Shown in pieces: positions 9,302-17,332 of a DNA stretch of 64,000 bases. The translations under genes were made by a program, and so were the position numbers. The stretch comes from Anaerolineales bacterium (GTDB lineage: Bacteria; Chloroflexota; Anaerolineae; Anaerolineales; Villigracilaceae). The DNA lies in the NCBI GenBank assembly GCA_020634895.1, contig JACKAV010000003.1, positions 248,001 to 312,000 on the forward strand. Direction: 5' to 3'. Below the pieces are notes generated by a model. It had not been told where the DNA came from, searched no databases, and was given only the letters and a program-made list of their open reading frames with translations. Position 1 is the first letter of the stretch. Each line of letters begins with the position of its first letter.

Positions 9302-9340
9302 AAACAGGCATCCAAAGACCAAGTCTTTGGATGCCTGTTT
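9302..9340. terminator. bidirectional terminator between ABC operon and glnA
   Basis: A perfect 18-bp inverted repeat (AAACAGGCATCCAAAGAC, loop CAA) with T runs on both outer sides. It serves both convergent genes. Confidence 0.92.
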
Positions 9341-9366
9341 TAGTTCTACTATCGAATATCTGACTT

Positions 9367-10710
9367 TTACGCTGTTTCCAGATAATGTTCGATCTCGTAA
9401 TCGGTCACGTGCAGACGGTAGTCGTCCCATTCTTCGCGTTTGGCGCGCATATAGGCGTCGAACAGATAATCACCCATGGCGGCTCTCAAAACGGAATCCT
9501 TTTCCAATTCGTCCAACGACTCGTTCAGCGAGCCGGGCAATTCCGTTACGCCTAATTTGACGCGTTCTTCCTTGTTGAGATGATACAGGTTGATGTTGTT
9601 CAACGCTTTGGGCGCGGCGATGTTGCGGTCGATACCATCGAGTGCGGCAGCCAGCATGGATGTGAACGCCAGGTACGGATTGCTGGATGGGTCGGGGAAG
9701 CGCAGCTCTGCGCGGACAGCTTTGTCGCGTCCTTCTGTGTAGCGCGGAATGCGGATCAGCGCCGAGCGGTTTTGCTGTGCCCAGCCGATGTACACGGGTG
9801 CTTCGTAACCGGGAACGAGACGCTTGTACGAATTGACGGTCGGGGCGACCACGCCTGCGAGGGCGCGTGCGTGTTCGAGCTGACCTGCAATGAATGCGTA
9901 CGCCATCGGTGAAAGATGTGCCGCGTCCTTTGCGTCAAAGAACAGGTTATCGCCGCTCTTGGTATCGAAAAGGGATTGATGACAGTGCATACCGGAACCG
10001 TTGATTCCATGCACAGGTTTGGGCATGAACGAAGCTACCAGTCCGTGCTGGGCAGCGATCGCTTTCACCGTGTACTTAAGCGTCAGGACGTTGTCAGCAG
10101 CTTTGAGCGCGTCGGCGAAGCGGAAGTCAATCTCATGTTGACCCAGCGCAACCTCGTGATGTCCAACCTCAACGTCGAGTCCCATCTGGTCGAGCGCATC
10201 CATCAACGCCGTGCGGACGACCACGGCTTCATCGAACGATGAAAAATCAAAATAGCCGCCTGTGTCGTGGGGAACTGGGTGAACGTTCCTGCTGCCATCC
10301 TGCGCCTTGAACAGGAAGAACTCCGGCTCAGGACCGATGTTGAACTTCCAGCCGCGTTCGGCAATTTTTGCAAGGATGCGCTTCAATGCGCCGCGCGGGT
10401 CGCCTTCGAACGGTTCACCAGCGGGGGTGTAAATATCGCAAAACACACGTGCGCGGCGGGAGTCTTCCGCAGACCACGGCAGCACCGCGTATGTATCGGG
10501 GTCGATCTTCAAACGCATATCACTTTCCTGAATGCGCGCAAAGCCCTCAACCGAGGAGCCATCGAACCATGCGCCATCCTTTAAGACATCTTCAAGATGA
10601 CGGATGGGCATATCCACGCTTTTTACCGCGCCGAGCACATCCGTAAATTGAAGCGAAAGAAACTTGACATTATCTTCCTTCACTTGCTTGAGTAGATCTT
10701 TTCCGTCCAT
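9367..10710 (-). CDS. glnA: glutamine synthetase, type I
   Basis: 447 aa. It makes glutamine from glutamate, ammonia and ATP, the main ammonia assimilation step, as a cytosolic dodecamer. Visible family blocks: FTDVLGAVKSVDMP (beta-grasp N-terminus), WFDGSSVEGFARI, GPEPEFFLF (metal-binding Glu), NGSGMHCHQSLF, NSYKRLVPGYEAPVYIGWA, and FPDPSSNPYLAFTSMLAA. The length and the segment NLYHLNKEERVKLGVTELPG match the GSI-alpha type of Firmicutes, Thermotogae and Chloroflexota, which lacks the 25-residue beta insertion. Control by adenylylation is therefore unlikely. AGGAGA stands 6 bp before the ATG. It lies downstream of the EamA gene on the same strand, separated by a hairpin at 10739-10771. Confidence 0.97.
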   Translation of the reverse strand: MDGKDLLKQVKEDNVKFLSLQFTDVLGAVKSVDMPIRHLEDVLKDGAWFDGSSVEGFARIQESDMRLKIDPDTYAVLPWSAEDSRRARVFCDIYTPAGEPFEGDPRGALKRILAKIAERGWKFNIGPEPEFFLFKAQDGSRNVHPVPHDTGGYFDFSSFDEAVVVRTALMDALDQMGLDVEVGHHEVALGQHEIDFRFADALKAADNVLTLKYTVKAIAAQHGLVASFMPKPVHGINGSGMHCHQSLFDTKSGDNLFFDAKDAAHLSPMAYAFIAGQLEHARALAGVVAPTVNSYKRLVPGYEAPVYIGWAQQNRSALIRIPRYTEGRDKAVRAELRFPDPSSNPYLAFTSMLAAALDGIDRNIAAPKALNNINLYHLNKEERVKLGVTELPGSLNESLDELEKDSVLRAAMGDYLFDAYMRAKREEWDDYRLHVTDYEIEHYLETA

Positions 10711-10738
10711 TGTTTCTCCTTTTGTTTTGGATATAGAT

Positions 10739-10771
10739 CGGACTCTCGTGGATATGCTCCGCGAAAGTCCG
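10739..10771 (-). promoter_or_regulatory. imperfect hairpin between the EamA gene and glnA
   Basis: CGGACT.TCG.GGA, a 5-base loop, then TCC.CGA.AGTCCG. It has no clear T tract. It could be a weak terminator for the EamA gene or a control site for glnA, which starts 28 bp further on. Confidence 0.45.
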
Positions 10772-10800
10772 GTGATTGACCTGACAACAATGAGTTTAAC

Positions 10801-11718
10801 TCATTCGGCGATAATCGCCTCTTTCTGGACCTTGGGCTTGCCCTTGCTATTGATGAATATGACCGCGCCGATAATGATCGCGGCGGCGATCCACGTGCGC
10901 GGTTCGAGCGGCTCGTTCGCAAATAAGTATCCGAGAATGACCGCCACGATCGGGTTGACATACGCATACGTGGCAACCAATGATATTGGCGCATTTTGCA
11001 GCAGCCAGATATACGACCCGAACCCGGCAATGGAACCGATCAGGATCAGATATATCACTCCGCCAATCGACCTTGCCGAAATGCCGGAGGGGTCCCAGCC
11101 GTGTAACTCGCCTGTGAGCAGGGACACCACCATCAAGCCGATGCTGCCCATGAGCATTTCTGCGCCTGTCGTCACCATCGACGCTTTTGGCAAATCCGCG
11201 CTTTTGCTGTAGATCGAACCCAGCGCCCATAATAGTGTGGCGAAGAGAAGTGCGACCACCCCGAAAGTGTCGAGATTGGTCTTGCTGCCCGAAATCTCAG
11301 CGGGACCAGCGAGAATGAATATACCAACGAAGCCGATGACCAACCCGACAATTGCCTGCCATGTGGGTTTGATTCCACCCGGGCGGACGGCTTCCATGAT
11401 TACAAGCCAGAGCGGGACGGTCGCAATGATCAATGCTGCAATTCCTGAAGGAATGAACTGCTCCGCCCACGAGACAAGTCCATTGCCGCCGAGCAGTAGA
11501 AGCGTGCCGATGATGAAAGTCGAGAACCACTGTTTGCGGGTAGGCATAGCTTGTCCAGAGGACTTTTGCCAGATGAGAATGATCAACCCTGAGATGAGAA
11601 AGCGTAACGCGCCTTGAAAGAACGGCGGAATGGTCTCAATGGCAACTTTGATGCCGAGATATGTTGAACCCCATACGATGTAAAGTGTGATTAACGCGAA
11701 CCAGATCTTTGATTTCAT
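10801..11718 (-). CDS. EamA/DMT family transporter
   Basis: 305 aa with about ten hydrophobic helices in two repeats of five, the usual EamA (drug/metabolite transporter) architecture and length. Family signatures include YIVWGSTYLGIKVAIETIPP (residues 14-33) with PPFFQGALRFLISGLI after it, and the second-repeat motif ATYAYVNPIVAVILGY near 255. Members export amino acids, nucleobases or other small metabolites; none can be assigned here. AAAAGGAAACG precedes the ATG. It lies between the AraC-Ogt gene (72 bp upstream) and glnA on the same strand. Confidence 0.93.
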   Translation of the reverse strand: MKSKIWFALITLYIVWGSTYLGIKVAIETIPPFFQGALRFLISGLIILIWQKSSGQAMPTRKQWFSTFIIGTLLLLGGNGLVSWAEQFIPSGIAALIIATVPLWLVIMEAVRPGGIKPTWQAIVGLVIGFVGIFILAGPAEISGSKTNLDTFGVVALLFATLLWALGSIYSKSADLPKASMVTTGAEMLMGSIGLMVVSLLTGELHGWDPSGISARSIGGVIYLILIGSIAGFGSYIWLLQNAPISLVATYAYVNPIVAVILGYLFANEPLEPRTWIAAAIIIGAVIFINSKGKPKVQKEAIIAE

Positions 11719-11790
11719 TCGTTTCCTTTTGCTTCAGAAAATGAGACAAGCGTTGTTTCATTCGAGGCTAACCCCGAATGAGCGGTAAAG

Positions 11791-12657
11791 TTATTCAGGC
11801 ATTGCCAGCTCTCTCGCAAGGATGGCTTTCTTGCGCGCCGAACCGTATAGATAATTTCCGAATTCTCCGCTTTTGCGAATGACGCGGTGACAGGGGATGA
11901 GGTAGGCAATCGGGTTGTTTCCCACGGCGCTGCCCACAGCACGGACTGCGCGCGGGTTTCCAATGGCGGCGGCGATATGCTCATACGTGGTCAACGCTCC
12001 GCTGGGGATGCTCAACAATGCCTCCCAAACCTTGATCTGGAAATTCGTCCCGCGAAGATGAAGCTTGAGAGGCGAATCCATTTTGGCTCCAAGAAAGATG
12101 CGGTTGACCAATGGGGCAGTGGTCTTGTAGTCTTCGGTCATTGTCGCATGCTTCCAGTGTTCCACCAGGTCGTCGATGGCTTTGCCTTCGCCGCGATCCA
12201 GAAAGCCGAGATGACAGATGCCGCGGTCCGTTGTGGCGATTAGACATTTCCCGAACGGCGTGACGTGAATGCCGTAATGGATGTGCAGCCCCTCGCCGCG
12301 GGATTTGAACTCGCCGGGAGTTACGGCTTCGGTGTTGACAAAAAGATCATGGAGCCGCCCCAGACTCGAAAGTCCGATCTGATGCGTGGTGTCGAGCAGA
12401 TTCTCCGAATGGCTGAGCAATTCCTTGGCGTGTTCCTTCGTCAAAAATTGCATGAAGCGTTTGGGACTGATGCCCGCCCAGCGCGTGAACAAACGTTGAA
12501 AATGATACTCGCTCATGCCGACCGCCGAGGCGATCTCCGTCAGTTCTGGTTGGTTTTGCACGTTGGCTTCGATGTATTGAATTGCCTGTTCGATCACTTT
12601 GAAATGCTGCAGGGGTTCGAGGGCGTTATCTTCCAATTGTTTAAAGTTATTATCCAT
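11791..12657 (-). CDS. AraC-type regulator fused to O6-alkylguanine-DNA alkyltransferase
   Basis: 288 aa. Residues 20-115 form an AraC helix-turn-helix pair (EIASAVGMSEYHFQRLF, then GISPKRFMQFL). The C-terminal half is an Ogt domain with the acceptor cysteine in PCHRVIRKSG near residue 255, preceded by GTNFQIKVWEALLSIPSG. It transfers O6-methyl groups from guanine to its own Cys, repairing alkylated DNA, and probably regulates its own or other repair genes. Compared with E. coli Ada it lacks the N-terminal zinc/Cys methylphosphotriester domain (about 80 aa), so the sensing cysteine that converts Ada to an activator is missing. AAAGGAGAG precedes the ATG. Confidence 0.9.
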   Translation of the reverse strand: MDNNFKQLEDNALEPLQHFKVIEQAIQYIEANVQNQPELTEIASAVGMSEYHFQRLFTRWAGISPKRFMQFLTKEHAKELLSHSENLLDTTHQIGLSSLGRLHDLFVNTEAVTPGEFKSRGEGLHIHYGIHVTPFGKCLIATTDRGICHLGFLDRGEGKAIDDLVEHWKHATMTEDYKTTAPLVNRIFLGAKMDSPLKLHLRGTNFQIKVWEALLSIPSGALTTYEHIAAAIGNPRAVRAVGSAVGNNPIAYLIPCHRVIRKSGEFGNYLYGSARKKAILARELAMPE

Positions 12658-12782
12658 ATCGCTCTCCTTTCTTGAGGGAGATTGTATGCTTTGTTATTTA
12701 TATGAGCGACCCGATTCTTGCTCAGTTTTGCATTCTAACCCAGGTGGGGCGAAACAGATTAATGTTCTTTGGAAGGGCGGTA

Positions 12783-12946
12783 GCCCGCCCGCGGAGAGTG
12801 TCTACATTCGGAAGTAATGTAGTAAATATTCACCACGGAGCACACGGAGACCGCAGAGATTCTTCTTTGTTTTCTCCGTGAACTCTGTGCTCTCTGTGGT
12901 GAAGGATTCCTTTATCTTCTATGATGGACACTCCCCGCCCGCGGGA
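12783..12946. repeat. palindromic CACAGAG-type intergenic element, long copy
   Basis: This fills most of the 352-bp gap 12658-13009. The core (12831-12901) is an imperfect palindrome built from 9-base units such as CACCACGGAG and CTCTGTGGTG. Outside the core, CTACATTC...AATGTAG forms a small hairpin. The outermost 20 bases on each side (12783-12802 and 12927-12946) are inverted relative to each other, sharing GGAGTGTC-like sequence. The same flanks recur at 50937-51067, so the unit is larger than the core. No coding capacity is seen. Confidence 0.75.
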
Positions 12947-13009
12947 GTAGCAATTTTGTTTTGTTGTATACTTTCTGTAGATTTTATTGGAGGTTAAAAA
13001 GGAGCAGCG

Positions 13010-14188
13010 ATGAAACATTATAAGTATTTGATCATTGGCGGCGGGTTGACGGGGGATGCCGCGACTCGCGGCATTCGTGAACTGGACGAGAAGGGGAAGA
13101 TCGGCTTGATCAGCATGGAGGCTGATCCGCCGTATATGCGTCCGAATCTTTCGAAAGGCTTGTGGAAGGGGCGACCCGTTGAAAAGATCTGGCGCAAGAC
13201 TGAAGACCGGGCGGAGTTGATCCTGGGGCGAAAGGTGACTGGACTCGACCCCAAAAATAAAACGGTTCGAGACGATCAAGGCGACGAATACACATACGAT
13301 AAGTTATTGCTTGCCACGGGCGGGTCACCGATCCGTCTGCCGCTCGATAATGAAAATATCGTTTATTTCCGCGACTATAAAGATTATCAACGGCTTCGCA
13401 AACTGGCGGACGAGAAGGAACATTTTGTCGTCATCGGCGGCGGATTCATCGGCTCGGAAATGGCGGCTGCGTTGACGATGGTTGGCAAAAAAGTAACGAT
13501 GATCTTCCTTGAAGATGCCATTGGCGGACTCGTCTTTCCACCCGATCTTGCGGAGCATATGAACGAATATTACCGTGAAAAAGGCGTGGAGTTGATAAAG
13601 AACGATTCTGTCACCAGCGTTCAACAGGAAGGTGCCCGGCTCGTTGTCCGCACAGGAAGCGGACGCTCCATCGAAACGGACGGTGTGGTGGCGGGAATTG
13701 GTATCCGCCCGAATGTGGAACTTGCACAGGAAGCCGGTCTAAAAATTGACAACGGCATCGTTGTGAACAAATATCTTGAAACGTCCAAGCGCGATATTTA
13801 CGCTGCGGGAGACGCGGTCAATTTTTATCATCCGGCATTGGAGAAACATACCCGCGTGGAACATGAAGATAATGCGGTCTTCATGGGCAAACTCGCCGGT
13901 CAGAATATGGCGGGCGGAAAAGACAAATACGATCACATTCCAATGTTCTACTCAGACCTGTTCGAATTTGGGTATGAGGCGGTAGGCGAGACCAGCAGCA
14001 AAATGGAGACGGTCTCGGACTGGCAGGAAAAATTTCAGAAGGGCGTGATCTATTACCTCGAAAGCGGACGCGTGCGCGGTGTTCTGTTGTGGAATTTCTG
14101 GAAACAGGTGAATAACGCCCGTGCCTTAATGATGGAAAAAGGTCCGTTCAAAGCGGACGATCTGATCGGAAGAATAAAAGACGAGTAA
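13010..14188 (+). CDS. FAD/NAD(P)H-dependent oxidoreductase, AIF/ferredoxin-reductase-like
   Basis: 392 aa. The FAD-binding Rossmann motif is YLIIGGGLTGDAATRGI (residues 6-22). DPPYMRPNLSKGLWKG (about 39-54) matches the PYMRPxLSK block of AIF and rubredoxin/ferredoxin reductases. A second dinucleotide site is VVIGGGFIGSEMAAAL (about 140), and the closing FAD motif is IYAAGDAVNF (about 263). Such enzymes pass electrons from NAD(P)H to a small redox protein or act on reactive oxygen; no partner gene is adjacent. AAAGGAGCAGCG directly precedes the ATG. A perfect hairpin terminator follows at 14202, so the transcript is probably single-gene. Confidence 0.9.
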   Translation: MKHYKYLIIGGGLTGDAATRGIRELDEKGKIGLISMEADPPYMRPNLSKGLWKGRPVEKIWRKTEDRAELILGRKVTGLDPKNKTVRDDQGDEYTYDKLLLATGGSPIRLPLDNENIVYFRDYKDYQRLRKLADEKEHFVVIGGGFIGSEMAAALTMVGKKVTMIFLEDAIGGLVFPPDLAEHMNEYYREKGVELIKNDSVTSVQQEGARLVVRTGSGRSIETDGVVAGIGIRPNVELAQEAGLKIDNGIVVNKYLETSKRDIYAAGDAVNFYHPALEKHTRVEHEDNAVFMGKLAGQNMAGGKDKYDHIPMFYSDLFEFGYEAVGETSSKMETVSDWQEKFQKGVIYYLESGRVRGVLLWNFWKQVNNARALMMEKGPFKADDLIGRIKDE

Positions 14189-14201
14189 GTTTGTACTAAA
14201 C

Positions 14202-14250
14202 AAAAGCAAGACTCACCCGAAAGTGGAATTCACGGGTGAGTCTTGCTTTT
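14202..14250 (+). terminator. intrinsic terminator after the flavoprotein gene
   Basis: AAAAGCAAGACTCACCCG and its exact complement, loop 13 bases, ending in TCTTGCTTTT. An 18-bp perfect stem, 13 bp after the stop. Confidence 0.9.
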
Positions 14251-14396
14251 AAGTTCAATGGGACGCTGGCAAGCGCAGATGAATGCGGAAAAGGATAACG
14301 GATTGAGCTTGTCGAAATTACTTCCACAAACGAATGGAAAGGCTGGTTGCATAACGCAACCAATGGTGTTAAAATCCCTGCATAAAGGAAAATCTT

Positions 14397-14639
14397 ATGA
14401 ATACTCTCCATGTCCGCAGCGTACCCGATGACTTGTATCAGCGTATCCACCTGATGGCAAACGCCAAAAACCGTTCTTTGAGCGCACAGGTAATTACTTT
14501 GCTTTCTCAGGCAGTCGAACTAGAAGAACGCCGTATGAAACAGGCGAAAGTATTAAATTCCATCCAGCGCAGACGTTTTAAGGCACCCAAAAATGCACCT
14601 TCGTCATTGGAATTGCTGCGTGAGGATCGCAAGCGATGA
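14397..14639 (+). CDS. FitA-like ribbon-helix-helix antitoxin
   Basis: 80 aa. It begins MNTLHVRSVPDDLYQRIHL, the beta-strand plus first helix of the FitA/Arc family, followed by NAKNRSLSAQVITLLSQAV, the second helix with the conserved RSLSA. The basic C-terminal tail would wrap around the toxin. The role is to neutralise the PIN toxin encoded next and, as a complex, repress the pair's own promoter. ATAAAGGAAAATCTT precedes the ATG. Its stop overlaps the toxin start by 4 bp. GGTTGC-ataac-GCAACC at 14344-14360 is a possible operator, seen only as symmetry. Confidence 0.9.
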   Translation: MNTLHVRSVPDDLYQRIHLMANAKNRSLSAQVITLLSQAVELEERRMKQAKVLNSIQRRRFKAPKNAPSSLELLREDRKR

Positions 14640-15070
14640 GCGAAGTTGTTTTGCGTTGTGTCCTCGACGCCAGTGTGGGAATTAAATTATTTGTGGAAGA
14701 GGAATTTTCGGACAAGGTTCAACAGCTTTTTGCCAAACTTGCCGATGATCCGCAGGCAGAAATTCACGTTCCTGATTTGTTTTACGTCGAATGTGCCAAT
14801 ATTCTGCTGAAATACACCCGCCGATTTGACCGTCCGCTGGAAGATTCACTGGCAGATTTGAAAGACCTGAACGAACTTGCCCTCACGATCACATCCACAA
14901 CCGAATTGATCGAAGACGCGCTGAAACTGGCAGACGAGAAAAAACTCACTGCGTATGATGCTTGTTATGCGGTCCTCGCCCAAAAATTGGACTTGCCTCT
15001 CGTCACTGCGGATGCTCCACTTGCAAAGGCAATAGATTGGGCGGTTTGGATTGGGGATTTGGAGATTTAA
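14636..15070 (+). CDS. PIN-domain toxin (VapC/FitB-like ribonuclease)
   Basis: 144 aa. The four acidic positions of PIN nucleases are present: Asp in CVLDASVGIKLF (about 9), Glu in YVECANILLKY (about 54), Asp in TAYDACYAVLA (about 105), and Asp in LPLVTADAPLAKAI (about 124). PIN toxins cut RNA, often tRNA, and inhibit translation when the antitoxin is lost. ATGA overlap with the antitoxin gene gives translational coupling. The frame is intact, so the toxin should be active. The pair opens an accessory stretch with broken genes and an insertion sequence. Confidence 0.9.
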   Translation: MSEVVLRCVLDASVGIKLFVEEEFSDKVQQLFAKLADDPQAEIHVPDLFYVECANILLKYTRRFDRPLEDSLADLKDLNELALTITSTTELIEDALKLADEKKLTAYDACYAVLAQKLDLPLVTADAPLAKAIDWAVWIGDLEI

Positions 15071-15078
15071 TCACCCCT

Positions 15079-15118
15079 AGACCTGTCAGGTCTTTCCAGC
15101 GGGCTCGCCCGAAGCGGA
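15079..15118. repeat. AGACCTGTCAGGTCT palindromic repeat, copy 1
   Basis: The palindrome AGACCTGTCAGGTCT (15079-15093) is followed by the GC-rich piece GCGGGCTCGCCCGAAGCGG. The same two-part unit recurs at 16386. Confidence 0.8.
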
Positions 15119-15182
15119 TATGGAAGTTTGGTAAACTTGAAAATTCGCCTAAAGCGAATTAACTTTTCACCGAGGAAATCAA

Positions 15183-16291
15183 ATGAAATATTTATTGATC
15201 AAAGGCTCCATGCATGTGGTGGGATATTCGCCCGATGGCGACTCGATGATGTTTAAAGCCGCGAACCCCGCCATGTGGGATGGACTTGAAAACGAGAACA
15301 AAGAGATTTTCACCGAAAAGTTGACCAAAGAGAACGGCGCGGTTCAATTGCGTTTGGAAGGCATTGACGCGTTGGAGACGCACTTCGGTCCCATGCCGCT
15401 GCCCACTCCCGCTGACTTGAAATCGAAAGAAAAAGAGAAGGATAAGGAAAAGAAGCCAAAACCTGGCAGTTACAAACAGCCAGAGGAACTTGGACGAATC
15501 GCCACCGAAGCGTTTATGTGGCTGGTGGGTGTAAAAAAGCCGCAATGGCGCAAATTCGGCAAGACCACATGGGTTGCCAAAGCCTGCTTTGAAAAAGACG
15601 GACAGGAGATTTGGCTGGACGAGAAACAGTCAGATCATATCCCCGCCTACATCGTGACCAGCAACATCGAGAAGAATGGACGTCCGCTCGCGTGGGTGTT
15701 CCCTGGCGATACGAATGACGCTGACGGCTCTGAGTTGACAAAAGAGATGCTCGCCGAGCGACTGGAAAAAAGCGTCAACTATCAACTCCTGCGGTATGGA
15801 CTGGTGTATCCCTATTTCTTCATGACCCTGGCTGGAAAACTGCGCGATAAATTGATCGAAGCCGTGCGCCGCGCGCTCAAGCGGATGGACTGCAAAAAAG
15901 ACAAGCTCTTGAAAATAGCGCTGTTGCAAGGACGAGCAAGGTTCCCAACTTATGGGTCTACGATCGAAGCGTCACCGAGGGAATCAAGATCACCGACCTC
16001 AAAAACATCACCGACGAGATGGAGATCCACCCGTATCTCTTCCGCAAGATCGTCAAAACCTGGTACGCCCAGCAAATGGGACGGTACTGGACCGCCCTGC
16101 GCGATAAAAGCCCCTATGAATTCGATGAAAACGATAAAAGACTCGAAGTCTCTGGTCTATTTGAAGACGGCGACCCGACAGTATTTATTGTCAGCGACCA
16201 GGATTTTGTGAAGCTTAGTGAAATTGTTCAAATAAAAGATAACACCTTGCAGCTCCTGCGCCATCCGATGGATATTGTCTTTTTGTCGTAG
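15183..16291 (+). pseudogene. thermonuclease (SNase)-like protein, frameshifted
   Basis: Reading from the ATG at 15183, residues 14-70 resemble a staphylococcal-nuclease fold: GYSPDGDSMMF then LRLEGIDALETHF, the positions of GDGDT and GIDAPE in the family. ELGRIATEAFMWLVG follows. A lysine/glutamate-rich insert (about 82-95) interrupts the domain. The frame is lost at 15912-15915, where four A's need to be five. The missing frame resumes with NSAVARTSKVPNLWVYDRS and runs to a TAG at 16289-16291 with clear protein character (MEIHPYLFRKIVKTWYAQQM). Repaired, it would be about 369 aa. The homopolymer context makes a consensus error as likely as true decay. Nuclease activity is uncertain because the arginine positions are not clearly kept. 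Confidence 0.6.
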
Positions 16292-16304
16292 TGAGCGTGT
16301 GCCC

Positions 16305-16425
16305 AGACCTGACAGGTCTCATCAGATCGCTTGCTGACCGAGACGCAATTGCTGCCATGAATCCCTGTCTGCAAGGCTTCTATGGAGACCTGTCAGGTCT
16401 TCCCGCGGACTCGCCCGAAGCGGGC
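16305..16425. repeat. AGACCTG(A/T)CAGGTCT palindromes, copies 2 and 3
   Basis: AGACCTGACAGGTCT at 16305-16319 and AGACCTGTCAGGTCT at 16386-16400, the latter followed by the GC-rich tail seen at 15094. They fill the gap between the two frameshifted genes. A 78-codon open frame across them is not coding. Confidence 0.75.
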
Positions 16426-16507
16426 TTCCACGAACTGAGGGTGGAGTTTATTATGCTAAAATCTCTTCTGCCAACCAATCAATCGAATTCTGAGGGAGAA
16501 AACCTCG

Positions 16508-17286
16508 ATGGGCAAAAAAGACACTGATAAAAAATTAGGTCGTTTTTCTACAATTCTTGAAATCATCACCAATCTTGGGCAAATTTTTACATGGGTTCTT
16601 GGAGTTGGTTCCGCCTATGTTTGAACATTCAGACCAAGCCAATTGTTGTGCCAGGGATTGATATAACCTTAGATTTAGGTTTTCAATTTGCATTGCTGAT
16701 TAGTGCAATGTTGGGGTACATCCACTTTCTTCAAAAATATTGGGAGAAAAACCAAGAGAAATTAAGACTTTCTGAAACGTTTTTAGATTTCTCATTTTGG
16801 GATATTCCTCGACTTAAACAACCACTTTTGTTAATACCAATTGTTATTGCTTTTGCAATATTTATTCAAGTCTCCATAAAATCACCTTGGTTAATAACAA
16901 TATTTGGAGGTATTTCATTATCTATAATTATCTTTATTGCTACTAGGTTTTATTTTTATCTTTCACCGAACCGTAAATATGTTTTATTAGCTGAACAATG
17001 GGGGAAAGATGTTGAGTGGCAAGAAAAATGGTCTCGCAGAATAAAGAAACAATTAGAGCTAAAAGAGGCTGTTCTTGAGAGAGATTTATATGATGCGGGA
17101 ATGCCCGAAGGAGAAAGCAGCAGAGTTGAAATTATTTTAGCTTTGCATAAGTATTTCGAAAGGCATGAATTCGATGAGGATCTAGTTTTCTTACGAGCAA
17201 ACCAATTAGAATATACACACCCGCTGCATAAATACGATTCATATGAATGGGTTTTGATGCCGAGAAAAAACTTGGATGTTAGGTGA
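16508..17286 (+). pseudogene. AT-rich membrane protein of unknown function, frameshifted
   Basis: GAGGGAG lies before the ATG at 16508. The first 38 codons (MGKKDTDKKLGRFSTILEI...) run into TGA at about 16621. Adding one T to the preceding TTT restores the frame (YVLNIQTKPIVVPG) and gives about 259 aa. Helices lie near repaired residues 25-40, 58-75, 103-122 and 127-147, followed by a charged, cytosolic-looking C-terminal half (EQWGKDVEWQEKWSRRI). Base composition is far more AT-rich than the neighbours, suggesting recent acquisition. I recognise no family. It resembles small membrane partners found in accessory islands, but no function should be assigned. The 38-codon piece could also be a separate leader. 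Confidence 0.55.
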
Positions 17287-17317
17287 TTTCATCTTTTATC
17301 GACTTTAAGGCATAAAT

Positions 17318-17332
17318 TTACTAAACACGCCC
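17318..17332. repeat. target-site duplication, left copy
   Basis: TTACTAAACACGCCC immediately before the left end of the insertion sequence. It is identical to 18734-18748. Confidence 0.92.

Noticed and set aside
12672..12881. Open frames across the repeat region after the AraC-Ogt gene
   Set aside because: They read into the CACAGAG palindrome, which accounts for the open frame; no start signal.
14243..14431. Short frame overlapping the antitoxin start
   Set aside because: It starts inside the terminator of the preceding gene and has no family features.
16291..16527. 78-codon frame between the two frameshifted genes
   Set aside because: It is mostly repeat DNA (two AGACCTG palindromes and the GC-rich tail), with no ribosome site, and it overlaps the good start at 16508.
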